Notes under the pieces: model-generated
The model's database searches: none
The model's input: the letters and a program-made list of their open reading frames with translations, nothing else
Told to the model about the DNA's origin: nothing
Part shown: piece after piece, positions 34,041 through 40,515 of the stretch
How positions within the stretch are numbered: position 1 is the first letter of the stretch
Layout: every line of letters starts with the position of its first letter
Translations under genes and position numbers: made by a program
Assembly: GCA_019510435.1 (NCBI GenBank)
Contig: JAEKKJ010000016.1
Location: 434,001-498,000 of the forward strand
Direction of reading: 5' to 3'
DNA: 64,000 nucleotides
DNA from: Caulobacterales bacterium
Lineage (GTDB): Bacteria; Pseudomonadota; Alphaproteobacteria; Caulobacterales; Caulobacteraceae

Positions 34041-34228
34041 TAAGCCTTCTCCGAGCCGCGATCGTCGGCGCGCCGCAAGATCTCGAGGAACTCGTCCGGC
34101 ACGTCTTCGTTCACGACTTCGTCGAACATCTGGCGCAGGCGCACGCCGATCGCCTGCTGCCGCAGGCGGGCTTCGTCCAGAGCTGCGGACGCCTTTCGGC
34201 GCTCCGCTAACGGGCGTTGTTCGATCAT
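34040..34228 (-). CDS. nepR: Anti-sigma factor NepR
   Basis: NepR binds EcfG and is titrated away by phosphorylated PhyR. The family core RLRQMFDEVVNEDVPDEFLE lies at about residues 30-49. I chose the Met at 34228 (MIEQRPLAERRKAS), giving 62 residues, the usual NepR length. A longer frame starts at 34297, but its first codons overlap the -10 element of the EcfG-type promoter at 34287-34312, so that start cannot be on this transcript. Its stop overlaps the ecfG start, so NepR and EcfG are translated in a coupled way. Confidence 0.92.
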   Translation of the reverse strand: MIEQRPLAERRKASAALDEARLRQQAIGVRLRQMFDEVVNEDVPDEFLEILRRADDRGSEKA

Positions 34229-34286
34229 ATTGTCGGCGCCCCGCTCCCGCGAAGGCCGCCCCCTCTCGTGGTCGTTCTTGCCGCTC

Positions 34287-34312
34287 AACGCCTTCATCCC
34301 GCAACGGGTTCC
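34287..34312 (-). promoter_or_regulatory. EcfG-type promoter of nepR-ecfG
   Basis: On the minus strand GGAAC (34312-34308), 17 bases, CGTT (34290-34287). Exact match to the EcfG consensus. It implies that the sigma factor controls its own operon. Confidence 0.8.
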
Positions 34313-34351
34313 CGTACCCTGGGCACAAGATGCGGAAAACCGCGGCGATTG

Positions 34352-34376
34352 GGAACCGGTTCCCAGGCCCCACGTT
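34352..34376 (+). promoter_or_regulatory. EcfG-type promoter of phyR
   Basis: GGAAC (34352-34356), 16 bases, CGTT (34373-34376). Exact match. The -35 lies inside a perfect 14-base palindrome GGGAACCGGTTCCC (34351-34364), so a second -35 faces nepR as well. Confidence 0.82.
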
Positions 34377-34457
34377 TGCGATCATGATGGGGTCCGGCCA
34401 GGGCGCGTATCTTCCTGCCGGGCTGCCGTTTCCGAAACTGAACGGGAGGGGTCACCC

Positions 34458-35258
34458 TTGAGTCTTCTTGCCCGACTGGCGCCGCATCTTCCCTACGTGC
34501 GCCGCTATGCGCGCGCCCTGACTGGCGACCAGACGACCGGCGACCACTATGTGCGGGTGGCCCTGGAGGCGTTGGCGGCCGGCGAGCGCACGCTCGAGGA
34601 CAGCATGACGCCGCGCGTCGCGCTCTATCACGTCTTCCACGCCATCTGGTGCACCTCGGGGGCCCAGCTCGAAGGGCCTAGCGAGGACGACGGCTATGTG
34701 GACGACACCACGCGCCGCCTCATGCGCATCGCGCCGCGCTCGCGCCAGGCGTTCCTGCTGACCGCGCTGGAAGGCTTCACGCCGTCCGAGGCCGCCCAGA
34801 TCCTGGACACCGACTTCCCCGACGTGGAGCGGCTGATCGCCGAGGCCCAGGCCGAGATCGACGCCGAGCTGGCCACCGACGTCCTGATCATCGAGGACGA
34901 GCCGGTGATCGCCGCCGACATCGAGGCCCTGGTCACCGAGCTGGGCCACACGGTGGTCGACATCGCCGCCACCCGCACCGAGGCGGTGGATGCGGTGGCG
35001 CGCAAGACGCCGGGGCTGGTGCTGGCCGACATCCAGCTGGCCGACGGCTCGTCGGGCATCGACGCGGTGAAGGACATCCTGCAGCGCTACGACGTGCCCG
35101 TGATCTTCATCACCGCCTTCCCCGAGCGGCTGCTGACCGGGGAGCGGCCGGAGCCGACCTTCCTGATCACCAAGCCGTTCCAGCCCGAGACGGTGAAGGC
35201 CGCGATCGGCCAGGCCCTGTTCTTCCACCCGCGCAAGGCCAGCCGCCAGGCGGCCTGA
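34458..35258 (+). CDS. phyR: General stress response anti-anti-sigma factor PhyR
   Basis: The 266-residue protein has a sigma-like domain (about residues 1-130, SLLARLAPHLPYVRRYARAL to LEGFTPSEAAQILDTDFPDV) that mimics EcfG and binds NepR, and a C-terminal receiver domain (about 137-258, VLIIEDEPVIAADIEALVTE, phosphorylated Asp in LVLADIQLADGS at about 191, Lys in LITKPFQPET). No ATG fits. A TTG at 34458, six bases after GGGAGGGG, gives the usual PhyR length. Divergent from nepR-ecfG and ended by a strong terminator. Confidence 0.95.
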   Translation: MSLLARLAPHLPYVRRYARALTGDQTTGDHYVRVALEALAAGERTLEDSMTPRVALYHVFHAIWCTSGAQLEGPSEDDGYVDDTTRRLMRIAPRSRQAFLLTALEGFTPSEAAQILDTDFPDVERLIAEAQAEIDAELATDVLIIEDEPVIAADIEALVTELGHTVVDIAATRTEAVDAVARKTPGLVLADIQLADGSSGIDAVKDILQRYDVPVIFITAFPERLLTGERPEPTFLITKPFQPETVKAAIGQALFFHPRKASRQAA

Positions 35259-35284
35259 ACCGGCGGATATCGTCCCAACAAGAA

Positions 35285-35314
35285 GGGCGCCGCGGCGATC
35301 GCGGCGCCCTTTTT
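35285..35314 (+). terminator. Rho-independent terminator after phyR
   Basis: GGGCGCCGCG (35285-35294) pairs with CGCGGCGCCC (35300-35309) and is followed by TTTTT. Confidence 0.9.
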
Positions 35315-35351
35315 CGTGCGGCCCTTGCTGGGGCTGGACCGCGGCCGGCCG

Positions 35352-35609
35352 CTATTGGTTGGCGCGCTCAGCGGACGGCGTCGCGGGCTGCGGCGCCGGG
35401 GTCTGGGAGCCCGGTGCGGCGACGCGTTCCTGGCCGGGGCCAGCCGGACCCGGATGGGTGTCGGCGCGCCAGGCCCAGGCGGCGAACATGCCGAGGGCGG
35501 CGAGCAGGGTGCTGAACACCAGCACCCAGAACACGTGGCGGCCCCAGCGCCCCTGCCGCGCCCGCGTCGTCGTCGTGGTGGCGGGCCGCGGGGTGTCTTG
35601 GGAGGTCAT
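35352..35609 (-). CDS. Small single-pass membrane protein
   Basis: An 85-residue protein, starting MTSQDTPRPATTTTTRARQG after AAGGAGCCTTCG. One hydrophobic segment (HVFWVLVFSTLLAALGMFAA) is followed by a Pro/Ala-rich tail. No family is recognised. It lies 10 bases downstream of another small membrane protein gene, and both probably derive from the EcfG-type promoter at 35883-35907, so a role in envelope adaptation during stress is inferred. Confidence 0.72.
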   Translation of the reverse strand: MTSQDTPRPATTTTTRARQGRWGRHVFWVLVFSTLLAALGMFAAWAWRADTHPGPAGPGQERVAAPGSQTPAPQPATPSAERANQ

Positions 35610-35619
35610 CGAAGGCTCC

Positions 35620-35832
35620 TTACTCGGAGGGGAAATAGCTGAAGGGGCCGGTGGCGGCCTCGCCGGCCACGCGGTCCCCATGCGGCGCGGTGAGCGCGCC
35701 GAACACGCCGCTGGCCAGCGCGAGGCTGGCGATGGCGACGAGGATGCCGAGGCGACGGCGCTGGGCCTGTTCGCGCACGCTGGGGGTGCGCGCGAGCTTC
35801 AGGCCTCGGTCGGCGGTGAAGGAGCTGCGCAT
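35620..35832 (-). CDS. Small single-pass membrane protein, EcfG target
   Basis: A 70-residue protein starting MRSSFTADRGLKLARTPSVR, with a basic cytoplasmic stretch (REQAQRRRLG) and one hydrophobic segment (ILVAIASLALASGVFGALTA). An upstream Met at 35934 would put the promoter inside the gene, so the later start is preferred. An exact EcfG-type promoter lies 51 bases upstream. No family recognised. Confidence 0.72.
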   Translation of the reverse strand: MRSSFTADRGLKLARTPSVREQAQRRRLGILVAIASLALASGVFGALTAPHGDRVAGEAATGPFSYFPSE

Positions 35833-35882
35833 GCGGACGCCCTTTCGGATGCGGGCGCGCCTGGCGGGCCCGACAGCCACGT

Positions 35883-35907
35883 AACGCGTGCGCCTGGGCG
35901 GTGTTCC
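35883..35907 (-). promoter_or_regulatory. EcfG-type promoter of two small membrane genes
   Basis: On the minus strand GGAAC (35907-35903), 16 bases, CGTT (35886-35883). Exact match. Confidence 0.8.
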
Positions 35908-36015
35908 GGCGGCACGGCGAAGCCGCGATCCCATCGAAATACCTGATCTTTTGTTAAGCTTTGCAGGGACGCCCCAAGCACAGTGAAAAATTCGCCAAAA
36001 AAGTTGCTTTGGGCC

Positions 36016-36040
36016 GGAACGGTTGGAGGGGCTGTGTGTT
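36016..36040 (+). promoter_or_regulatory. EcfG-type promoter of predicted sRNA
   Basis: GGAAC (36016-36020), 16 bases, TGTT (36037-36040). GTT matches and only the least fixed first base of the -10 differs. It places the transcription start near 36048. Confidence 0.68.
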
Positions 36041-36047
36041 TCTATGT

Positions 36048-36167
36048 CTGCGGAGGCGGCGACGCCCCCCCCGACTTGAGGCTGGCGAGCACGCCAGTCT
36101 GCCGTCTCCGCAACCCCTTTTCTCGATGATGCACACTGGGCCGGTCTTAAGGACCGGCCCTTCCTTT
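36048..36167 (+). ncRNA. gsrN: Predicted GsrN-like general stress sRNA
   Basis: No ORF is present. A transcript of about 120 nt is predicted from the EcfG-type promoter to the first terminator. Its 5' part folds into an 11-bp stem (36050-36060 with 36101-36111). Inside lie eight unpaired cytosines (36065-36072) and a small hairpin CTGGC-GAGCAC-GCCAG. Its 3' end is the hairpin GGGCCGGTC-ttaag-GACCGGCCC followed by TTCCTTT. The Caulobacter sRNA GsrN is under stress sigma factor control, about 107 nt, and acts through a C-rich 5' loop. The present element shares all of these features by my recollection, not by alignment. Confidence 0.65.
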
Positions 36168-36255
36168 GTGCTCGACCAGGTGGGCCGGTCTTAAGAACCG
36201 GCCCTTCCTTTTGTGCCCAACCAGATGGGCCGGTCTCAAGGACCGCCCCGTCCTT
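36138..36255 (+). repeat. Three tandem terminator-like hairpins, 44-45 bp period
   Basis: Three copies begin at 36138, 36182 and 36227. Each starts GGGCCGGTC, has a CTTAAG or TCAAGG loop and ends CCGGCCC, followed by TTCCTT and then TTGTGC plus an ACCAG spacer in the first two. The third copy is degenerate (GACCGCCCC). The first ends the predicted sRNA. Confidence 0.85.
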
Positions 36256-36257
36256 GT

Positions 36258-36285
36258 CGGCGCGAGCCCGTCGCCGCCTTTTTTT
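36258..36285 (+). terminator. Additional terminator after the hairpin array
   Basis: CGGCG (36258-36262) and CGCCG (36272-36276) form a short stem followed by CC and seven T residues. Confidence 0.55.
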
Positions 36286-36373
36286 GAAAAACCGCAGAGA
36301 TCGCGGAGATGCGCCGAGAGCGCGCCGGATGCTGGGCCGCTCTGCGTATCTCTGCGATCTCCGCGGTTCAAAA
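36283..36373. repeat. 91-bp inverted repeat
   Basis: The left arm TTTGAAAAACCGCAGAGATC and then GCGGAGATGCGC mirrors the right arm GCGTATCTCTGCGATCTCCG and then CGGTTCAAA. It resembles dispersed palindromes seen in Caulobacteraceae intergenic DNA. Confidence 0.75.
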
Positions 36374-36406
36374 CGGGCTGCGCCCGGACCGCGGCGATGG
36401 AGTTCG

Positions 36407-36862
36407 CTACTTCGGCTTGGCGAGGCGCAGGGTGATGTCGGCGCGGCGGCGGACGGGCTGGACCTTGCCGTCGGCGGTGACGGCGCCGGCCTGGCCGGCG
36501 GCGGTGAGGTCGTAGGTGGGGGCGGGCAGGCGCGCCTTGATCAGGGCCTCGGCCACCGAGGCGGTGCGCTTGCGCGAGAGCTCGAAGTTGGCGGCCGGAT
36601 CGCCCGCGGCGTCGGCCAGCCCCACCACCGACACCGACACGACGCGACAGCCGCGCGCCTGCTGGGCGGCCGCGGCGATCACCTTGCGACCCTCCGGGGT
36701 GAGGCTGGCCGCGTCGGCGTCGAAATAGACCGGCACGGTGATGTCCTGGCAGGCGGGCGGCGTGCGCACCAGCCGATGGCCCATGCCCTGCATCGAGGCG
36801 CAGCCCGCAAGGCCGGCCCCTACGGCCAGAGCCACTCCCGTGGCCAGGACGATCCGCTTCAT
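36407..36862 (-). CDS. OmpA-like domain lipoprotein
   Basis: The 151-residue protein has a lipobox (GAGLAGC, Cys at about 21) and a C-terminal OmpA-like peptidoglycan-binding fold. VPVYFDADAASLTPEGRKVI corresponds to the usual xxFxxdsaxLtxeg motif. LSRKRTASVAEALIKARLPA is the NxxLSxxRAxxVxxxL equivalent. It probably sits in the outer membrane and contacts peptidoglycan. Residues after about 120 are less conserved. No EcfG-type promoter is visible before it, and a terminator of the upstream minus-strand gene separates the two. Confidence 0.84.
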   Translation of the reverse strand: MKRIVLATGVALAVGAGLAGCASMQGMGHRLVRTPPACQDITVPVYFDADAASLTPEGRKVIAAAAQQARGCRVVSVSVVGLADAAGDPAANFELSRKRTASVAEALIKARLPAPTYDLTAAGQAGAVTADGKVQPVRRRADITLRLAKPK

Positions 36863-36880
36863 GTCAGCCCTCCAAAGCAG

Positions 36881-36910
36881 AAAGGGCGGCCGGAGGCTCC
36901 GACCGCCCTT
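36881..36910 (-). terminator. Terminator of the glycine-zipper gene
   Basis: AAGGGCGG pairs with CCGCCCTT across a GC-rich loop. Read on the minus strand it is followed by TCTGCTTT. Confidence 0.6.
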
Positions 36911-36937
36911 CACGCTGTTCAAAGCGTCCGCTGGTGA

Positions 36938-37279
36938 TCAGCGGGGCGTGCCGTTTTCCCAATAGTAACGCCCGGTGCCCGGGTCGTAGTAGTAATAGCG
37001 GCCCGCGCGCTCGTCATAGTACTGGCGGCGGCTGGGGGTGCTGGCGCCGCAGCCGCCTTCGTCGCGGCAGCCCTTCACGGCGCCCACGGTGCCGCCGACG
37101 GCCGCGCCGACCGCGGCCCCCGTGCCGACGCCGATGTCGCCCGAGACGGCGCCGATCGCCGCGCCGCCAAGCGCGCCGATGGCCGCCCCGCCCAGGGCGC
37201 TGCGTTCCGTATGGCCTGTGGTGGTGCAGCCGGCGGCGAGGACGCCAGCCGCGGCGAGGGCGAGAATAGGCTTCATCAT
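36938..37279 (-). CDS. Glycine-zipper lipoprotein, EcfG target
   Basis: A protein of about 113 residues (MMKPILALAAAGVLAAGC, lipobox Cys at about 18). A glycine-zipper repeat follows (ALGGAAIGALGGAAIGAVSG and GVGTGAAVGAAVGGTVGAVK). The end is Tyr-rich (RQYYDERAGRYYYYDPGTGR). It resembles OsmB/17-kDa surface antigen-type envelope proteins. An exact EcfG-type promoter at 37318-37342 directs it, so it is probably made in stress. Confidence 0.84.
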   Translation of the reverse strand: MMKPILALAAAGVLAAGCTTTGHTERSALGGAAIGALGGAAIGAVSGDIGVGTGAAVGAAVGGTVGAVKGCRDEGGCGASTPSRRQYYDERAGRYYYYDPGTGRYYWENGTPR

Positions 37280-37317
37280 GCCGAAAGCTCTCCTTTGGGG
37301 TGTCCCCTGGCCGCCCA

Positions 37318-37342
37318 AACGCATTGCCACCTGCGCAGTTCC
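37318..37342 (-). promoter_or_regulatory. EcfG-type promoter (leftward)
   Basis: On the minus strand GGAAC (37342-37338), 16 bases, CGTT (37321-37318). Exact match, 39 bases before the glycine-zipper gene. Confidence 0.82.
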
Positions 37343-37346
37343 GCCC

Positions 37347-37371
37347 GGAACCAAGGGCGCAGCCTGCCGTT
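37347..37371 (+). promoter_or_regulatory. EcfG-type promoter (rightward)
   Basis: GGAAC (37347-37351), 16 bases, CGTT (37368-37371). Exact match. The two -35 elements of this divergent pair are only four bases apart. Confidence 0.82.
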
Positions 37372-37405
37372 GCAGGGGCGCACAACCTTGTCGGAGATCA
37401 AAGCC

Positions 37406-37741
37406 GTGACCTCTTATAGCGACCGCGATGCGATCCGCGACGAGCGCGCGGATCTCCGCGACGCCTACCAGCGCGGCCGCGACGACGCGCGGTCTGCGCG
37501 CCGGCGGCACCCCTTCCTGATGACCCTGACGATCCTGATCGCCGCCGTGGGGCTGGTGGTCCTGGCCCTGGCGGCCGTGAACGGCTCGTTCGGCAGCGCG
37601 GGCGCGGTGATGGACCGCGGCCTTGCCACCGCCGCCGACAAGGCCGAACCTGCCGCCCGCAACGCCGCGGACCAGGCCAGCCAGGCCGTACGCAGCGCCA
37701 CCACCCAGGACAGGACCGACCCGGCTGCCACCCCCCGCTAG
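37406..37741 (+). CDS. Small membrane protein, EcfG target
   Basis: A protein of about 111 residues that starts at a GTG (TSYSDRDAIRDERADLRDAY follows) about 10 bases after GGAG. It has an acidic/basic N-terminal region, one hydrophobic segment (FLMTLTILIAAVGLVVLALA) and a charged helical tail rich in Ala (AADKAEPAARNAADQASQAV). No family was recognised. The exact EcfG-type promoter 35 bases upstream puts it in the stress regulon. Confidence 0.74.
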   Translation: MTSYSDRDAIRDERADLRDAYQRGRDDARSARRRHPFLMTLTILIAAVGLVVLALAAVNGSFGSAGAVMDRGLATAADKAEPAARNAADQASQAVRSATTQDRTDPAATPR

Positions 37742-37790
37742 GCAGAGTTCCGCCAGCCCTGAACCTCCCGCGCCGGCGCGATTTCGCCGG

Positions 37791-38654
37791 GTGGAGGTCG
37801 TGGCCAATGTCGCGTCCGGCGGCGTGGGCGCCACCGCGCCGGCCGACGCGGAGGCCATCTTCGCCGAGTTCGGCGTCGCCGCCCGCGTCCGCGCGCCTGC
37901 GGCCAGCGAGATCGAGGCCGAGCTGCGGGCCGCCGTCGCCGCCGAGCCGGACCTGCTGGTGATCCTGGCCGGGGATGGCACCGCCCGCGCCGCCGCCGAG
38001 ATCGCCGGCCCGGACGGCCCGATGATCGCGCCCCTGCCCGGCGGGACCATGAACATGCTGCCCCACGCGGTCTATGGCGTGCGGCCGTGGCGCGAGGCGC
38101 TGCGCCTGGCGCTGGAGGGCGGGGTGGAGCGGCCGCTCGGCGGCGGCCATGTGGAAGGCCACCGGTTCCTGGTGGCGGCGATCCTGGGGCCGCCGGCGCT
38201 GTGGGCGCCGGCGCGGGAGGCGGCGCGCCACCGCAAGGCGCGGCTGGCGCTGGTCCGGGCCCAACGGGCGCTGCGGCGGGCGTTCACCGGCCGGCTGCGC
38301 TACAGCCTGGACGGCGGCGAGCGGGAGAAGGCCGAGGCCCTGGTCCTGATGTGCCCGATCGCCTCGAAGGTGATGCGCGACGAGGCGCCGGCGCTGGAGG
38401 CGGCCGCCCTGAACGTGCGCGGGGCCGGCGAGGCGGTGCGGCTGGGGATCAACGCCATCGTGCGCGACTGGCGTCAGGACCCGGCGGTGGAGGATCGCCC
38501 CTGTCGCGTGGCGCGGGTCTGGTCGGCCCAGGCCATCCCGGCCCTGCTGGACGGCGAGATGGTGCAGCTGTCGCCGCTGACCGAGGTGGCCTTCGAACCC
38601 AACATCTGCCGGGTGCTGGCCCTGCCGAAGGTGACCGAGGAGCCGCCGGCGTGA
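37791..38654 (+). CDS. Diacylglycerol/lipid kinase-family protein
   Basis: The protein is about 287 residues if translation begins at a GTG at 37791. No ATG lies nearby in frame and no good ribosome binding site was seen, so the start is uncertain. It matches the DAGK catalytic domain: VEVVANVASGG, LVILAGDGTARAAAEIAG (the GGDGT-like motif reads AGDGT) and LPGGTMNMLPHAVYG. The enzyme would phosphorylate a lipid or sphingoid base. Its stop overlaps the start of the metallophosphoesterase (GTGA), so the two are translated together. Confidence 0.8.
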   Translation: MEVVANVASGGVGATAPADAEAIFAEFGVAARVRAPAASEIEAELRAAVAAEPDLLVILAGDGTARAAAEIAGPDGPMIAPLPGGTMNMLPHAVYGVRPWREALRLALEGGVERPLGGGHVEGHRFLVAAILGPPALWAPAREAARHRKARLALVRAQRALRRAFTGRLRYSLDGGEREKAEALVLMCPIASKVMRDEAPALEAAALNVRGAGEAVRLGINAIVRDWRQDPAVEDRPCRVARVWSAQAIPALLDGEMVQLSPLTEVAFEPNICRVLALPKVTEEPPA

Positions 38655-39445
38655 ACCTGCGCATCGCACACCTGTCGGACATCCATTTCGGCGGCGAGAA
38701 CCCGGCGGCGGTCGCAGCCGCGGCGCAGCATGTGCGGACCGGCGGCTTCGACCTCACGGTGGTGTCCGGCGACCTGACCCGGTTCGGCGAGACCCGCGAG
38801 TTCGCGGCCGCCGCCGCCTGGCTGGAAGGCTTGCCGCAGCCACGGCTCGTGACGCCCGGCAACCATGACGCCCCCTACCTGGCCTGGGCCGAGCGGATCG
38901 CGACGCCCTTCCGCCGCTACGAGCGCTTCATCGGGCCGGCGCGCGGGCAGGGCTGGCGCAAGGCCGGCGCGGCGGCGCGGGCGGTGAACACCGCGCGCGG
39001 CGCCCAGCCGCGGCTCAACTGGTCCAAGGGCCAGATCGCGGCGCGGCAGGCCCGCGACGCGGCCGCCTTCTTCGAGCCGCAGGACACCCTGCGCATCGTG
39101 GTGGCGCACCATCCACTGATCGAGATGCTGGGCGGGCCGATGACGGCACGCGTGTGGGGCGGCGAGGCGGCCGCGGCGGCCTTCGCCGAGGCGCGGGTGG
39201 ACCTGGTGCTGACCGGGCACATCCATGCGCCCTTCACCTGGCCCTATCCCTGCGGCGACGGCCGGACCTATGCGGTGGGGGCCGGAACCCTCTCGATCCG
39301 CGAGCGCGGCGTGCCGCCGGGCTTCAACGTGATCGAGGTCGAGGACGGCTGCTTCCGCATCACCGCCCTCGCCTGGACGGGCTCGAAACTGGAGCCCTTC
39401 AGGACCTGGTCGCTGGATCGTCGCGTCCAGGACCAGGCCGTCTAG
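38651..39445 (+). CDS. Calcineurin-like metallophosphoesterase
   Basis: The 264-residue protein carries the full metallophosphatase motif set: HLSDIHFGG (about residues 7-15), VVSGDLTRFG (about 36-45), VTPGNHDAPY (about 70-79), VVAHHPLIEM (about 150) and TGHIHAPFTW (about 190). Such enzymes bind two metal ions and cleave phosphodiesters or phosphomonoesters. It is coupled to the lipid kinase-like gene, which suggests that the two act on related phospholipid or nucleotide substrates, but this is inference. Confidence 0.9.
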   Translation: MNLRIAHLSDIHFGGENPAAVAAAAQHVRTGGFDLTVVSGDLTRFGETREFAAAAAWLEGLPQPRLVTPGNHDAPYLAWAERIATPFRRYERFIGPARGQGWRKAGAAARAVNTARGAQPRLNWSKGQIAARQARDAAAFFEPQDTLRIVVAHHPLIEMLGGPMTARVWGGEAAAAAFAEARVDLVLTGHIHAPFTWPYPCGDGRTYAVGAGTLSIRERGVPPGFNVIEVEDGCFRITALAWTGSKLEPFRTWSLDRRVQDQAV

Positions 39446-39631
39446 CTATAGCGGTCCCGAGCCGACGCCGCGGCCCCGCACCAGGTGCAGGATCAGCGAG
39501 ACGACGAACAGGACCAGGAACACGAAGAACAGGATCTTGGCGATCCCCATCGCGGCGCCGGCCACCGTGGTGAACCCGAGCACGCCGGCGATCAGGGCGA
39601 CCACCAGAAAGGTCAAAGCCCAACCGAGCAT
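39446..39631 (-). CDS. DUF1328 small membrane protein
   Basis: A 61-residue protein with two hydrophobic helices ([20 protein letters not shown] and [20 protein letters not shown]). This is the short DUF1328 family, often induced by stress. Its stop codon directly abuts the end of the metallophosphoesterase on the other strand. An exact EcfG-type promoter lies 45 bases upstream. Confidence 0.9.
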   Translation of the reverse strand: MLGWALTFLVVALIAGVLGFTTVAGAAMGIAKILFFVFLVLFVVSLILHLVRGRGVGSGPL

Positions 39632-39675
39632 GGCTACATCTCCGTTCGCAGCGGCCGTTCCGCTGCGGCGAAGGC

Positions 39676-39700
39676 AACGCTCCGGCGGGGGTGGCGTTCC
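39676..39700 (-). promoter_or_regulatory. EcfG-type promoter of DUF1328 gene
   Basis: On the minus strand GGAAC (39700-39696), 16 bases, CGTT (39679-39676). Exact match. Confidence 0.82.
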
Positions 39701-39714
39701 CCGTTACTTGCCGG

Positions 39715-40113
39715 CTACTTGTCGGGCTTGCTGGCGTTGCCGGCCACGAAGGCGCTGACGATGGCGCCCACCACGGCCGGATTGCGGATCAGCACGGTGA
39801 CCGCCGCGGCAGTGGCGCCGAGGGCGATCAGGGGCCGTTCCTTGGCCATGTCGATCAGCCGGTCGATCACGGAGGCGTCGGAGGCCGCGGGAACGGCCTT
39901 GCGCCTGGGGGTGACCTTGCGGGTGGCGAGCCACGCCACGACCAGGGCCACGATGGCGAACACGCCGGCCACCACCGCCGCGCCGCCAGCCGCGCCGAGG
40001 TAGGCCTTGGCCAGGGCGTAGAGCGCGAAGGACGCGGCCACCACGCAAACGCCCGCAGCCGTCGCCACCGCAGCGAAGGCGGCGGCGAGGTTCAGGATGC
40101 GCCGCAGGTTCAA
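39715..40113 (-). CDS. Holin-like membrane protein
   Basis: A 132-residue protein with two or three hydrophobic segments (AAAFAAVATAAGVCVVAASF, GGAAVVAGVFAIVALVVAWL and IALGATAAAVTVLIRNPAVV). The order and Ala-rich composition resemble the Phage_holin_3_6 group of envelope stress proteins, usually found beside YqjD-type proteins. Its start overlaps the stop of the YqjD-like gene (ATGA), so it is coupled to it. Confidence 0.7.
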   Translation of the reverse strand: MNLRRILNLAAAFAAVATAAGVCVVAASFALYALAKAYLGAAGGAAVVAGVFAIVALVVAWLATRKVTPRRKAVPAASDASVIDRLIDMAKERPLIALGATAAAVTVLIRNPAVVGAIVSAFVAGNASKPDK

Positions 40114-40418
40114 CGCCGCGAGGCGAGCAGCATGCCGATCAGGACGCCGACGCCCAGCGCCGCCCCCGTGGCGGCGAGCGGGCGGGCGCGGATCTGCTCG
40201 CTGGCGACGCGGGTGGCCTCGTCCAGCTGCTCGCTGGCCACGTCGGCGTAGACCCGCGACTGGTTGCGCAGCTGCTCCAGCCCCTGCTGGACCGCGGACT
40301 CGATCCGCTTCACCGCCTCGGCGATCGCCTTCTGGGCGTCGGCGCTGATCTTGGCGGCGGTGTCGTTGGCCACATCGGCCGCATCTTCAGGGGTCAACTG
40401 GCCGGCCTTGGCGGGCAT
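40110..40418 (-). CDS. ElaB/YqjD-like membrane-anchored protein
   Basis: A 102-residue protein: a helical, coiled-coil-like N-terminal region (EDAADVANDTAAKISADAQK, AIAEAVKRIESAVQQGLEQL) and a C-terminal membrane anchor (PLAATGAALGVGVLIGMLLA) followed by RR. YqjD and ElaB bind ribosomes or protect against stress in enterobacteria, and the same shape here suggests a similar envelope role. The start MPAKAGQLTP was chosen because it lies downstream of the EcfG-type promoter. Upstream Met codons would overlap it. Confidence 0.82.
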   Translation of the reverse strand: MPAKAGQLTPEDAADVANDTAAKISADAQKAIAEAVKRIESAVQQGLEQLRNQSRVYADVASEQLDEATRVASEQIRARPLAATGAALGVGVLIGMLLASRR

Positions 40419-40469
40419 GTCTGGATCTCCCGGTGCTCGTAGAGCCTCCCCCGCGGGAAGCTTCGCCAC

Positions 40470-40494
40470 AACGCAGCGCAACATAGGTTGTTCC
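40470..40494 (-). promoter_or_regulatory. EcfG-type promoter of YqjD-like operon
   Basis: On the minus strand GGAAC (40494-40490), 16 bases, CGTT (40473-40470). Exact match. Confidence 0.82.
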
Positions 40495-40515
40495 CACAAG
40501 GGCCGCAAAGGGGCC

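Noticed and set aside
36176..36260. Hairpin array as a CRISPR array
   Set aside because: Each unit is itself a palindrome with T-rich tail, spacers are almost identical rather than unique, and no cas gene is present.
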